In this document: piece after piece, positions 34,262 through 43,882 of the stretch
Layout of the letters: the number at the start of each line of letters is the position of its first letter
Numbering within the stretch: position 1 is the stretch's first letter
NCBI GenBank assembly: GCA_964493785.1
Contig: CAZBPM010000021.1
Coordinates: 1 to 64,000, forward strand
Length of the DNA: 64,000 nucleotides
Direction: 5' to 3'
Source: Hyphomicrobium_A sp964493785
Lineage (GTDB): Bacteria; Pseudomonadota; Alphaproteobacteria; Rhizobiales; Hyphomicrobiaceae
Position numbers and translations under genes: made by a program
The notes under the pieces: generated by a model
Seen by the model: only the letters and a program-made list of their open reading frames with translations
The model's database searches: none
Told to the model about the DNA's origin: nothing

Positions 34262-35599
34262 CTATAATCCGGTCGCAACATACGCGATGGCGAATGCGAA
34301 AACGAATGCCAGGGTTGGATTGAGCCCGGCCGGATTCGCCGTCAGCAATGTATTCACGACGAGCAGGGCCCCGGTGCAGAAAAGCACGCCGATCATCGCG
34401 CTGCGCGTCTGCTCGCACCTCGACCACCGCACCATGCGCGGCACATGAAGCAGGCCGACGAGACCGATCACCCCCGTCGCAGCAAGCAGCCCCCGAAGCA
34501 GCAGCGGCGGCAAAGAGTTGAGGAAGGCGATCGGCTCGCCGACGATATGCTCATTTGCGATCCACGCGAGTTGAGCCAGCGATCCTCCCGGCTGCGCCAG
34601 TGCAGCCGGAAAGATCACGTTTGCGCCGTGATGAACGTAGGCGCCCGGCGTGTAGTAGCCAAAGCTCGTCACCGTAGCTTCCGGGAGGATGCCGCTCGCG
34701 ATGTTGCCGAGGATAGGGATCGGCAGGGTGATGCCGGCCCACCACGCAGAACCTTCGACCTCGTTGAAAGCGACGCGCTCGGCCAGATGCCAGCTCATAT
34801 GGCGTCCGATGGCCGATAGGTCGTACTGAGCCGCACTCGATGCCGAGAGCATGCCGGCAAGAGCGGCTCCCGCAGCAACCAGCAGCGCGACGCCGACCAG
34901 CGCCTCTCTCCTCGATCTGTCGCCCAGTGCCACCAACAGCGCCGCTGCGACCGGCGCAACCACGAGAAAAGTGGGCTCGAAAAGCGATGTTATGGCGATG
35001 CAGATACCGGCGCCGATAGCCCGCAGCATTCCGGGGCGGAGCAGCGCGGTCGCAATGAGATAAAAGGAGAGCAGCGCGCCCGCCTGATACCAGGTCACGG
35101 GTACGAGCGTTGCCGCAGAATCTCCGTAGCGCCCGCAAGCGGCGGCCAGCAGCGCGGTCAGGGCGGCCACCTCTACGGAGCGCGACAATTGCCAGGCCAG
35201 CGCGTAAGCGAGCACGAGCGCCGCGACGGCCAGAAGGAACTGCACAGCAATCAGCACCCGCCCCGCAGTTCCGAAACGGCAACCCTGGCCGTTCGGCACG
35301 CAGTTCAATCCATCTGCAAAATCGGGACTGAGGCGGGCGGCGGCTGCCAAAACCATCGGGTATCCGGGAGCGCGAAGCTGCAGGACATCGGCCGGCTTCG
35401 AGCCCGCATGCATCGCGTGGGCAGTCAGAAGACTGGCGCGGTCGCCTTCGGCCGCGTCCGGTTCGCCACTGAAATATGCGGCGCCCATCATCGTGACGGC
35501 GAGCGCAACCAGGAGACCGAGCAGCAGGATGCGTGGCGAGGCTTTCCAATGCAGACGCGGAACAGTTCGGCGGCGCTCCACGTAGGCTGCCGACGACAT
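34262..35599 (-). CDS. Multi-pass membrane protein, GT-C-like
   Basis: 445 residues from ATG 35599, with GGAGG eight bases upstream. About ten helices. The first periplasmic loop is long and contains EGDRASLLTAHAMH and LRAPGYPMVLAAAARLSPDF, a layout of lipid-linked-sugar-using GT-C/PMT-like glycosyltransferases (acidic residue early in loop 1). The start overlaps the SDR stop by one base (TGATG), so they are coupled. Direct family assignment is uncertain; a glycan-modifying role is likely from context. Confidence 0.65.
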   Translation of the reverse strand: MSSAAYVERRRTVPRLHWKASPRILLLGLLVALAVTMMGAAYFSGEPDAAEGDRASLLTAHAMHAGSKPADVLQLRAPGYPMVLAAAARLSPDFADGLNCVPNGQGCRFGTAGRVLIAVQFLLAVAALVLAYALAWQLSRSVEVAALTALLAAACGRYGDSAATLVPVTWYQAGALLSFYLIATALLRPGMLRAIGAGICIAITSLFEPTFLVVAPVAAALLVALGDRSRREALVGVALLVAAGAALAGMLSASSAAQYDLSAIGRHMSWHLAERVAFNEVEGSAWWAGITLPIPILGNIASGILPEATVTSFGYYTPGAYVHHGANVIFPAALAQPGGSLAQLAWIANEHIVGEPIAFLNSLPPLLLRGLLAATGVIGLVGLLHVPRMVRWSRCEQTRSAMIGVLFCTGALLVVNTLLTANPAGLNPTLAFVFAFAIAYVATGL

Positions 35600-36432
35600 C
35601 AATGGTACCTCCGGCTCGCAACTGAAAACAGAGGTTCGATCAGCGGGTCCGGGAACGTGCGGATCCCAAAATACATGAGGCGATTGAGTAGCCCGGGGAC
35701 GACCGTAGCCTGTCCGGTGACGAGTCCGCGATAGGCGGCCTTGGCGACGGTTTCCGGAGTGGTTTTCCAAAAGTGGTGCCACTGGGGCCCGTCGGTGGTG
35801 ACAAAATCTGTGGCGACGAAACCGGGAAGTGCGACGCAGCTGCTGACGCCGCGTGCCCGGCATTCCTCGTGCATGGCGACCGAAAAGGCGCGAAGGAAGG
35901 CTTTCGAAGCTCCATATGTTGCGAGAGTTGGTGCGGGCATCAGCGCCGCGAGCGACGAAAGCCAAAGCACCCCGCCCCCGGTCGCTGCCATATCCGGCAG
36001 GAACATCTTCGTCAGCCGCACAGGCGCCAGAACATTGGTCGAAATCACCCGTTCCATCTCAACGACGCCGGTGAGTTCAATCTCTCCCGACGACCAGCAC
36101 GCAGCGTTGTTGACGAGATATTTGACCGAGACTCCGTCCCGCTCCATCGCCTCCCGGAGATTTTCCGTTGCGCCGTCCGCGCTCACATCGACCGCGTATG
36201 TGCGCACCGGAACCTGGAAGTCGCGCTGCAATTCCTGGGCAGTGCGCTGAAGCGCATCGCCGTGGCGGGCAACGAGACACACGGCATGGCCCCGCCCCGC
36301 AAACTCTGACGCTAGAGCTCGTCCGATACCCCGCGAAGCCCCGGTGACGATCACCGCTCCACGGAGGTCCTGGTCTGAGCGGCTTTCGGAGCCTGATGCC
36401 ATTTTTACCTGCGTTGAGCGGGCAGCCCGCAT
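35599..36432 (-). CDS. Short-chain dehydrogenase/reductase
   Basis: 277 residues (267 if ATG 36402 is used). Classical SDR: VTGASRGIGRALA (cofactor), VDVSADG, NNAACWSSG, WLSSLAALMPAPTLATYGASKAFLRAF (Ser and Tyr-x3-Lys). The C-terminus carries a hydrophobic segment after PGFVATDF. Members with this ending often act on lipids or steroids at membranes. The gene is coupled to the GT-C-like membrane protein gene, so a substrate in glycolipid synthesis is possible. Confidence 0.85.
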   Translation of the reverse strand: MRAARSTQVKMASGSESRSDQDLRGAVIVTGASRGIGRALASEFAGRGHAVCLVARHGDALQRTAQELQRDFQVPVRTYAVDVSADGATENLREAMERDGVSVKYLVNNAACWSSGEIELTGVVEMERVISTNVLAPVRLTKMFLPDMAATGGGVLWLSSLAALMPAPTLATYGASKAFLRAFSVAMHEECRARGVSSCVALPGFVATDFVTTDGPQWHHFWKTTPETVAKAAYRGLVTGQATVVPGLLNRLMYFGIRTFPDPLIEPLFSVASRRYH

Positions 36433-36505
36433 GTGATGCTGGCACGAATTCCCGCCGTGGCCCTCTGGCTACGAGCCTTTTTCCCCGGCTTTCACCGTCA
36501 ACTCG

Positions 36506-37237
36506 TCAAGGCACCGCGGGCTCCGACAGGCGATGCAACTGCTCCGGCAGTTGGCGCGTGAGTGCATCGAGCCTGGAATTGACTCGCACAAGCATGATGT
36601 TTCCGCCCGACGTGATGCGGCGATAGCCGCGTTCATCGAGGAACGCGAAGCAGTCTTGCTCCCATTCGCCGCGATTGTCCTCGATGATGAGAAGCTCGGG
36701 CCACAACGCGGGCGCTGCTGCCTCGAAGAAGGGAATGATGGCTCGGTCCTCCGCGCCTTCAATGTCGGCCTTCAAGGCATCGATGCGCTCAAAGCCCGCC
36801 TCCCGCACGACGTCGATCAGGGTGCGCGTCCGCATGCGCACGATGCTGCGCTGGCCGCGGCCGCGGCGCTCCGTGTGGAGCGAGGTGTATCCAAGGTTGC
36901 TGCTGTCCACGGCGAATTCAGCATCACCATCCAGATCGGAAATCGCCGTTTCGGCAATGAGGACGTGAAGATTGTTCAGCGCGATGTTGTCCCGCAGACG
37001 CACCAGCATCGCCGGCTGGGGCTCAATGGCAAGAATCCGCGCGTCCGGACCAGCCAGACGTCCCACAAAAATGGAATAGATGCCCGCGTTTGCACCGAGA
37101 TCGACGAATTGAAAGCCCTGACCCACGACAGACTGCAGCACGGCGAGCTCTTGCCGATCGAAGAACTGCGGGGTGATCATGAGCCGCCGTTCGCACGCGT
37201 TGTCCTTGAGCCACAGTCGCATGCGCAGCCCAAACAC
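36506..37237 (-). CDS. FkbM-family methyltransferase, start unclear
   Basis: 243 residues from GTG 37237. S-adenosylmethionine site FVDLGANAGIYSIFVGRLAG, ILAIEPQPAM, and the FkbM core ALKADIEGAEDRAI. The family O-methylates sugars and antibiotics. In the same frame the sequence upstream, back to a stop at 37472-37474, still reads like the usual FkbM N-terminus (LLQTAARRLGGALSPNWAG, LLRHVVKTRATGPVDVQ) but contains no ATG, GTG or TTG. The true N-terminus is probably longer, with a rare start codon, or the start has been lost. It may cap the polysaccharide by methylation. Confidence 0.75.
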   Translation of the reverse strand: MFGLRMRLWLKDNACERRLMITPQFFDRQELAVLQSVVGQGFQFVDLGANAGIYSIFVGRLAGPDARILAIEPQPAMLVRLRDNIALNNLHVLIAETAISDLDGDAEFAVDSSNLGYTSLHTERRGRGQRSIVRMRTRTLIDVVREAGFERIDALKADIEGAEDRAIIPFFEAAAPALWPELLIIEDNRGEWEQDCFAFLDERGYRRITSGGNIMLVRVNSRLDALTRQLPEQLHRLSEPAVP

Positions 37238-37726
37238 CTGAACGTCGACCGGTCCGGTAGCCCTGGTCTTTACTACGTGCCGCAGCAGGCTGGCGATCCG
37301 TCGGCCCGCCCAATTTGGCGACAGTGCACCTCCGAGGCGACGGGCAGCCGTTTGCAGGAGCGTCGGCGGGCGTCCTCCGAATGGGACGCGGTCAACGGAT
37401 TGCCGTGGGTATGTGTCGCCGACGATGCCCGTTCCCCTCCACGGCCCGATCGTCGTAATGACGCTTGAGGCTTATAGCAGGATACTGCCGTGCGTCTGGC
37501 CCCGTAAACAGACGCCGACGGGCGGCGGCACACAGTTTTTCTCATTTGCGTGACGGGGAGATCTCGGCGCGGCTTGCCCAGCTCCCGTCCGAAACCATGA
37601 GAGTGGTTTTAACACGTCAAATCCTGCATGACGGTTGCAAGGCACGGAAAGCGTGAGAGTATCCTGCCATTGGGTTGCTCTCGGCACGACTCGCCAATTT
37701 TTCAAGCATAAGCATAAGAGATACGA

Positions 37727-39154
37727 ATGATTATTCCTGTGATTTTGTCCGGCGGCTCCGGTACCAGGCTCTGGCCGTTGTCGCGATCCATGTACCCCAA
37801 GCAATTTATCCGCTTCTTCAAGAGCGGCTCGCTTCTGGGCTCCACATTGCGCCGTGTCGCCGGTGGCGATTTCACGCCCCCGATCATCATCTGCAACAAC
37901 GACCACCGATTCCTCGTCCGCGAGGAGCTGTCGGCCGCGGCCATGAAGGCAGAGGCGATCATTCTGGAGCCCGTGGCGCGCAATACGGCGCCGGCAGTGG
38001 CGATTGCGGCTTTGGCCGCCCTGCAGAAATCGCCCGATGCTGTCATCGCCGTCATGCCCTCGGACCATGCCGTGAGGGATGTTGCGTCATTTGTATCGAC
38101 GCTCAGGCGCGCCGCCGACATCGCAGCAACAGGTCGGCTGGTGTTGTTCGGCATCGTTCCGACGTGTCCGCACACCGGCTACGGCTACATCCGCCGCGGG
38201 GCGCCGCTCAGCGACGCCGCCACCGCGTTCACCGTCGATGCGTTTTTCGAGAAGCCGACCCGCTCCGTCGCCGAAGGCTACCTTGAGGACGGCACCTATT
38301 ACTGGAACAGCGGAATCTTCGTGCTGCACGCACGCACGTTCATCGACGAACTGAGGAAGCTGGCTCCCGGAATCCTCGATGCGGCGCGGGCCGCTTTCGA
38401 TGGCGCGGCTCCGGATCTGGAGTTCCTTCGCTTGAATCACGCCGAATTCGCGCGCTGTCCCGGCATTTCCATCGACTATGCCGTCATGGAGAAGACGAGC
38501 CGGGCCGTCGTGCTCCCTATCGACATCGGCTGGAGCGATGTCGGCTCGTGGGCGTCGCTGTGGGAGCACGCGCCCCGCGACGAGCGGAACAATGCCGTGG
38601 AGGGTGACGCCATACTCGTCGACGCGGAAGATTGCCTCATCCACTCCGAACGCTCGCTGGTGGCAGCCATGGGTGTGAAGGGCCTCGTCATCGTCGATAC
38701 GCCGGACGCCCTTCTCGTCGCCGATCAGTCGCGCGCACAGGACGTCTCGCAAATTGTGTCGCGCCTGAAGGAAATGGGGCGCAAGGAACACGAGCAGCAC
38801 ATCCGCAGCTATCGTCCTTGGGGGTTCTTCGAAACGCTCAGCATCGGCGGGCGTTTCCAGGTCAAGCTTCTGCACGTCAAGCCGGGTGGACAGCTGTCAA
38901 TGCAAATGCACCACCATCGCTCCGAGCATTGGGTCGTCGTGCGCGGCACAGCGAAAGTGACGCGAGGAGACGCGACGCAACTCGTTCAGGAGAACGAAAG
39001 CGTATACATCACTGCGACGCAATGGCATCGCCTCGAGAACCCCGGCAAGGTGCCGCTCGACATCATCGAGGTGCAGATTGGCACCTATCTCGGCGAGGAC
39101 GATATAATCCGCGGCGATGACATCTATCACCGCGCCGCGCATGAGACGCGATGA
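37727..39154 (+). CDS. manC: Mannose-1-phosphate guanylyltransferase / mannose-6-phosphate isomerase
   Basis: 475 residues, the normal length for this bifunctional type II enzyme. The N-terminal GMP domain has VILSGGSGTRLWPLSRS and YPKQF, the EKPTRSVAEGYL motif and GWSDVGSWASLW. The C-terminal cupin (PMI) domain has RPWGFFETL, LHVKPGGQLSMQMHHHRSEHW and a WHRLENPG segment with the zinc ligands. It converts fructose 6-phosphate to mannose 6-phosphate and mannose 1-phosphate to GDP-mannose, feeding mannose or derived deoxy-sugars into the polysaccharide. A 180-nt upstream region probably has its own promoter. Confidence 0.95.
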   Translation: MIIPVILSGGSGTRLWPLSRSMYPKQFIRFFKSGSLLGSTLRRVAGGDFTPPIIICNNDHRFLVREELSAAAMKAEAIILEPVARNTAPAVAIAALAALQKSPDAVIAVMPSDHAVRDVASFVSTLRRAADIAATGRLVLFGIVPTCPHTGYGYIRRGAPLSDAATAFTVDAFFEKPTRSVAEGYLEDGTYYWNSGIFVLHARTFIDELRKLAPGILDAARAAFDGAAPDLEFLRLNHAEFARCPGISIDYAVMEKTSRAVVLPIDIGWSDVGSWASLWEHAPRDERNNAVEGDAILVDAEDCLIHSERSLVAAMGVKGLVIVDTPDALLVADQSRAQDVSQIVSRLKEMGRKEHEQHIRSYRPWGFFETLSIGGRFQVKLLHVKPGGQLSMQMHHHRSEHWVVVRGTAKVTRGDATQLVQENESVYITATQWHRLENPGKVPLDIIEVQIGTYLGEDDIIRGDDIYHRAAHETR

Positions 39155-39215
39155 TTGCCCCGGTCCGGCTGCCCGTGAAATGGTACCGGTTGAGAATTGC
39201 AGAGGAACTCGCTCC

Positions 39216-39701
39216 ATGACCAACCCGCTGCCGCGCGCCTGCAAGAGCATCAACGATCTCAACGTCGGCGACACCTTCCGGCTCGACTATTCGATCAGCG
39301 ACAGCGACGTACAAAAGTTCGGCGAGATCTCGGGCGACTTCAATCCAGCGCACTTCGACGAGGAGTACGCAAAGGGCACCGTCTTCAAGAACCGTATCGC
39401 GCACGGCATGATCTCCCTCGCCAAGTTTTCCGGTGTTTTCGGCATGGACGTGCCCGGCCTCGGCGCGATCTGGGGCGGCCAGAACGTGAAGTTTCTCGCT
39501 CCCGTGCAGATCAACGAGACTTACACCGCCGTCGCCACCGTCAAGGAGAAGGGCGAGCGCAACGTCATTTTCTCTTGCTGGGTCGAGGACAAGGACGGCA
39601 AGCACATGCTCGAGGGCGAGGGCGTGCTTTATCCCATCCCGCAGAAGGTGAAGGACAAGCTCGAGGCCGACGGCGCTTTGAAAACGCTGCTCGCCAAATA
39701 G
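39216..39701 (+). CDS. MaoC-like (R)-specific enoyl-CoA hydratase, PhaJ-like
   Basis: 161 residues from ATG 39216, AGAGGA upstream. Hot-dog fold with the hydratase motif DFNPAHFDEEYAKGTVFKNRIAHGM (catalytic Asp and His) and LGAIWGGQNVKFLAPV. PhaJ-type enzymes hydrate trans-2-enoyl-CoA to (R)-3-hydroxyacyl-CoA for polyhydroxyalkanoate synthesis. It is convergent with the gad gene. Confidence 0.88.
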   Translation: MTNPLPRACKSINDLNVGDTFRLDYSISDSDVQKFGEISGDFNPAHFDEEYAKGTVFKNRIAHGMISLAKFSGVFGMDVPGLGAIWGGQNVKFLAPVQINETYTAVATVKEKGERNVIFSCWVEDKDGKHMLEGEGVLYPIPQKVKDKLEADGALKTLLAK

Positions 39702-39726
39702 GCGGGCACCTCCCCAGCCAACTCCG

Positions 39727-41124
39727 TCAATGATGGAAGCCCGTTGCCTCGTCCGGCGTCAACGGTTGCACGACCGGATGTTGCTTGAAATGTGCGAGCG
39801 CCGCCTTCATGTCCTGGACGAGCAGCGTGCACAGATCGAAGCTGACGCCATTGCGCACCAGCACCCGCTGCACCACCTGATCGCTGCAATTGGCGGGCAG
39901 CGTATACGCCGGCACCTGCCAGCCTCGCACGCGTAGACGGTCTGCAAAATCGAACAGCGTGAAGCCGGCTCGGCGCCGTCCTTCATCTTCCACGATACGG
40001 CGGGAATGCCGCTGCTCATGTCACTGCCGAATACGATCTCGAACGGCCCCAGCTTGGCAATCTCATCGGCCAGGTAGCGGCCGCTGCGAGCAGGCGGAAT
40101 GCACCTTGCGGTACCCTTCGCGGCCCAGCCGCAGGAAATTGTAGTACTGGCAGGCAACCTGACCACCGGGCCGCGAGAAGTTCAGCGCGATATCGCGCAT
40201 TTCGCCGCCGAGGTAGTTCACCCAGAAAATCATGCTCTCGGGCAGATCCTGCTGCTCGCGCCACAGCACCCAGCCCACTCCCAGCGGCGCCAGTCCGAAC
40301 TTGTGGCCCGAGGCATTGATCGACTTGACCCGCTGGAGCCGGAAGTCCCATTCGAGTTCGGGCGCGCAGAACGGAGCGAGAAAACCGCCGCTCGCGCCAT
40401 CTACATGGATCGGAATGTCCAATCCGGTATCGGCCTGGAGCTTGTCGAGTGCCTCGCTGACGGCTTTCACCGGCTCGAAGGCGCCCGTGAATGTCACCCC
40501 AAGCGTCGGAACGACGCCGATCGTGTTCTCGTCGCAGCGCCGCAACACCTCCTCGGGAGTCATCATCAGGCACCCCGGTTCCATCGGAATCTCACGTAGT
40601 TCGATGTCCCAGTAGCGAGCGAACTTGTGCCAGCAGATCTGTACGGGACCCGTAACGAGGTTCGGCTTTCCTGTTGGCCTGCCCGCCGCCACCTGCCGCG
40701 CCTCCCACCGTCGCTTCATGGCGAGGCCGCCGAGCATGGCCGCCTCGCTCGATCCCACCGTAGAGCATCCGACCGCACCGTCGACGCTTGGCGCGTGCCA
40801 GAGGTCCGCGATCATGCGGACGCACCGCGCCTCGATTTCCGCAGTCTGCGGGTACTCGTCCTTGTCGATCTGGTTCTTGTCGATGCACGCATCCATCAGC
40901 CGATGGATCTCGGGCTCCTCCGACGTCTGGCAGAACGTCGCCAGGTTTTGTCTCGAATTGCCGTCGAGCATCAGTTCGTCGCGCACGGCCGCAAAGACGC
41001 GGCGCGGATCGTGCTCGCTGATGGGGAAGTGCGATTTCGGCAGGCCGCTGGCAAAGTCGTCCGAGCCGTATGTCTCATCGTCGATTGCCTTGAGGTCTTC
41101 GATGATGATGTCGTCTTTGCCCAT
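39727..41124 (-). pseudogene. gadB: Glutamate decarboxylase gene with two compensating frameshifts
   Basis: From ATG 41124 (MGKDDIIIEDLKAIDD) the product matches glutamate decarboxylase: STVGSSEAAMLGGLA, IHVDGASGGFLAPF and the pyridoxal-phosphate lysine in SINASGHKFGLAPLG. After REGYRKVHSAC, near 40090, the frame shifts so the +0 frame ends at 40063; the continuation GRYLADEIAKLGPFE is in another frame. Near 39963 it returns to the first frame (GFTLFDFADRLRVRGW) and runs to the stop at 39727. The second site looks like one missing G in a G run. The shifts cancel, so either the gene is inactive or two sequencing errors exist. The product makes GABA and consumes protons. Confidence 0.8.
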
Positions 41125-41268
41125 GCGCGCCTTCCGGTCTCCGGTTATTGGCAGCGATAAGGCAGCACGGCCCCTCGCAATTCGGTTCACCTCCGCCAAC
41201 CGCTCGGGTGTATGGTTCTTCGAAGCCTGCGCCGCGTCTCATATCGGTACGCGAACTGGCTGCCGCGC

Positions 41269-41733
41269 TCAGAAGCCGAAATCGCTCAGCGACGGATGGT
41301 CATCCGGACGCCGTCCGAGTGGCCAATGAAATTTCCGCTCTTCCGCCTTGATCGGATGCTCGTTGATGCTCGCACGCCGGTGGCGCATCAGTCCGTCCGG
41401 ATCGAACTCCCAGTTCTCGTTGCCGTAAGCACGAAACCATTGCCCGCTGTCGTCGTGATATTCGTAGGCGAAGCGCACCGCGATGCGATTGCCGGTAAAG
41501 GCCCAGAGCTCCTTGATGAGCCTGTAGTCCAGTTCCCGGTTCCATTTGCGCGTCAGAAACGCCTCGATGGCCTCGCGCCCCGTGAAGAACTCGGCGCGGT
41601 TGCGCCACTGGCTGTCCGGCGTATAGGCGAGCGCCACTTTCTTCGGATCGCGAGTGTTCCAGCCATCTTCGGCAAGGCGCACCTTCTCAATGGCGCTGTC
41701 TTCCGTGAACGGGGGGAGTGGCGGACGGGACAT
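41269..41733 (-). CDS. DUF1348 (SnoaL/NTF2-like) protein
   Basis: 154 residues of a small NTF2-like alpha+beta barrel. DUF1348 signatures are present: AEDGWNTRDPKKVALAYTPD, SQWRNR, FLTRKWNRELDYRLIKELW, RFAYEYHDDSGQWFRAYGNENWEF and RRASINEHPI. The family has known structures but no assigned reaction. Upstream of gadB on the same strand, but 144 nt away. Confidence 0.88.
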   Translation of the reverse strand: MSRPPLPPFTEDSAIEKVRLAEDGWNTRDPKKVALAYTPDSQWRNRAEFFTGREAIEAFLTRKWNRELDYRLIKELWAFTGNRIAVRFAYEYHDDSGQWFRAYGNENWEFDPDGLMRHRRASINEHPIKAEERKFHWPLGRRPDDHPSLSDFGF

Positions 41734-41882
41734 GAGGTTCCTCTCCTGAATTGGCCTAGCCGCAAGTTAGCCCGGCGGAGCGGCCAATGGGTAAAACGCA
41801 GGCGCCAAGCTGGCTTCGACGTCGAATTTCCGTCCCGCGTCGCCCGTCCGCCCGAATTTTGCACGGACGAATCAGCTATCGC

Positions 41883-43193
41883 ATGGTCATGCTTGAGTAC
41901 CTCTATTCCCTGGACCTGTCCGGCATCGAGGATTTCCTGGCCGCGAACGCGCTGGTCCTCACGTGCGCGGCCATCGGCATCTCCGGCCTCCTGACGGCGC
42001 TCGCCGCACTCATTTCATCCGCCCGGTCACGCAATCGCGCCGCCGGGGATGAATTCGCCGAGCTTAAGGGGCGCCTTTCAGCGATAGCCGAGCTTTCCGT
42101 GCAGCAGAGCGCCGAGCAGGCGCGCGGAATGAACGAGCGCATCGATAGTCTTGCGCGCAACCTGTCGCAGGCGCTCGACGCGACTGCAGCGCGCCTTGGT
42201 GAAAACCTTAACGTCACCGCCGTCCGCCTTGGCGACAACCTCAACGCGACGGCTTCACGCCTTGGCGAGAGTATCAACTCGACCGCCGCGCGGCTCGGCG
42301 ACAACCTGAGCGAGTCTGAGCGCCGCACCTGGGAGAGCCTGTCGACACTGAACGAGCGGCTCGCGCTCATCGATGAGGCCAACCGCAGCTTGACGGAGCT
42401 TTCGACGGAAGTCGGCTCCCTGCACGGCGTGCTCGCCAACAAGCAGGCACGCGGCGCCTTCGGCCAGATGCGCATGGAGACGATCGTCCGCGACGGCCTT
42501 CCCTCCAGTGCCTATGACTTCCAGCCCACGCTTTCGAACGGTAAGCGCCCGGACTGCGTCATCCGCGTGCCGAACGCCGAGCCCCTGGTCGTCGATTCCA
42601 AATTCCCGCTCGAAGGCTTCGAGGCCCTGCGCCTGGCGCAATCAGCCGAGGATACCAAGCTCGCCTGCGCCGCCGTCCGCGAGGCCGTTGGCCGCCATGT
42701 GTCAGCGATTGAGGAGAAATACCTCATCCCGGGCGAGACCCAGGACACGGCGCTGCTGTTTGTGCCGTCGGAATCGATCTACGCCGACCTCTATGAGAAA
42801 TTCCCCGACCTCGTCCAGTCGGCGCACCGCGCGCGGGTCATGATCGTGTCGCCGAACACGTTGATGCTCGCCGTTCACACGGTTCAGGCCCTGCTCAAAG
42901 ACGCCAAGATGCGCGACCACGCCGACATCATCCAGCGCGAGGTCGGCCTGCTCATTGCCGACGTCGCCCAGCTCGTCGAGCGCGTGTCCGACCTCGAGCG
43001 TTATCATGCGCTCTCCGGCAAAGCGCTGGAGAAGGTGACGGCTTCGACCTCGAGAATTCTCGCCCGCCGAGATCGGCTCAACATACTGGATCTCGACGCC
43101 ATGGCGGAGCCATCGAACGCCATGGCGGAGCCATCGAACGTCACGGCTCTCGCAGAGACCGACAGCGCCAGCAAGCGCAGCCGCTCGCGCTAG
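41883..43193 (+). CDS. rmuC: RmuC family DNA recombination protein
   Basis: 436 residues from ATG 41883; an ATG at 41787 is in frame but its extra residues look non-coding. N-terminal transmembrane helix (TCAAIGISGLLTALAALI), a coiled-coil region with four 11-residue repeats (residues 100-143), then the RmuC nuclease-like core: ANKQARGAFGQMRMETIV, PDCVIRVPNAEPLVVDSKFPLEGFEAL, FVPSESIYADLYEKFP and VMIVSPNTLMLAVHTV. RmuC limits recombination at inverted repeats; its biochemical action is unresolved. A 21-bp in-frame duplication (43098-43139) gives MAEPSNAMAEPSN at the C-terminus. It overlaps the PAP2 gene tail-to-tail by 4 nt. Confidence 0.9.
   Translation: MVMLEYLYSLDLSGIEDFLAANALVLTCAAIGISGLLTALAALISSARSRNRAAGDEFAELKGRLSAIAELSVQQSAEQARGMNERIDSLARNLSQALDATAARLGENLNVTAVRLGDNLNATASRLGESINSTAARLGDNLSESERRTWESLSTLNERLALIDEANRSLTELSTEVGSLHGVLANKQARGAFGQMRMETIVRDGLPSSAYDFQPTLSNGKRPDCVIRVPNAEPLVVDSKFPLEGFEALRLAQSAEDTKLACAAVREAVGRHVSAIEEKYLIPGETQDTALLFVPSESIYADLYEKFPDLVQSAHRARVMIVSPNTLMLAVHTVQALLKDAKMRDHADIIQREVGLLIADVAQLVERVSDLERYHALSGKALEKVTASTSRILARRDRLNILDLDAMAEPSNAMAEPSNVTALAETDSASKRSRSR
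42180..42311 (+). repeat. Four 33-bp coding repeats in rmuC
   Basis: Four in-frame units encode ATAARLGENLN, VTAVRLGDNLN, ATASRLGESIN and STAARLGDNLS. An 11-residue period is that of a hendecad (right-handed) coiled coil, which fits the stalk of RmuC. Confidence 0.85.
43098..43139 (+). repeat. Perfect 21-bp tandem duplication
   Basis: Two identical adjacent 21-bp copies encode AMAEPSN twice near the RmuC C-terminus. Identical copies indicate a recent slippage event in a tolerant tail. Confidence 0.9.
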
Positions 43194-43822
43194 CTCTTTG
43201 CTCGCTCACGACCCATCAACGCACCTACGGTACAGACGATCAGCGCGGCGAGCGCGAAGCCGGCCAACACGTCCGTCGGGTAGTGCACTCCGAGATAGAT
43301 CCGCGACAGCCCGATGGCCCCCACGAGCGCGAACGTCGCTGCCAGGATCACGTTACGCTGCCATTTACGCGGCATTTCCGCTGCGATCAGCGAGCCGACG
43401 ACCCCGTAGGCGCACGCCGAAAACAGCGCATGTCCGCTGGCGAAGCTATGGCTGTCGGGAACGTCACCGAAGAACGCCTCGGGCCGCTCCCGCGCCACGG
43501 CGATCTTGATCGAGTAGTTGAGCACGGCAGCGGCAGCCATGACGACGGCGATGTATGCCGCATCGCGCCGACGTCCGAGTGCCACAAGAGCCAGCGCCTC
43601 GACGCCCGCCAGCAGGAAAACGACCACCGTCGAGCCGAGCACCGTCACGAATGAAAAGAAGGCCGTCAGCGCTGGGCTGGCCCTGCCGTTGACGAACGAT
43701 CGCACCGCCGCGTCGATCCCGTCGCTGGCACCTATCACGACGGCAACCGCCACGCTTACGAATAGCAGGGTCGAAATCGCCAGGCATGGCAGGCGCGAGC
43801 GAAAGTGTATTCCCGAGGTCAT
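43190..43822 (-). CDS. PAP2-family membrane phosphatase
   Basis: 210 residues, six helices. All three PAP2 motifs are present: KIAVARERP (KxxxxxxRP), FASGHA (PSGH-type) and SRIYLGVHYPTDV (SRxxxxxHxxxD). The enzyme removes phosphate from lipid phosphates such as phosphatidic acid or undecaprenyl pyrophosphate at the membrane face. A diacylglycerol-kinase-like gene is encoded next, so the pair may act in opposite directions on lipid phosphates. The gene overlaps rmuC by 4 nt at its end. Confidence 0.92.
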   Translation of the reverse strand: MTSGIHFRSRLPCLAISTLLFVSVAVAVVIGASDGIDAAVRSFVNGRASPALTAFFSFVTVLGSTVVVFLLAGVEALALVALGRRRDAAYIAVVMAAAAVLNYSIKIAVARERPEAFFGDVPDSHSFASGHALFSACAYGVVGSLIAAEMPRKWQRNVILAATFALVGAIGLSRIYLGVHYPTDVLAGFALAALIVCTVGALMGRERAKS

Positions 43823-43882
43823 CGATCCGGCCGCCGCGGTTGCTGTTCGAGATCGACTTATGCAACGTCGGCGGACCGGCGG

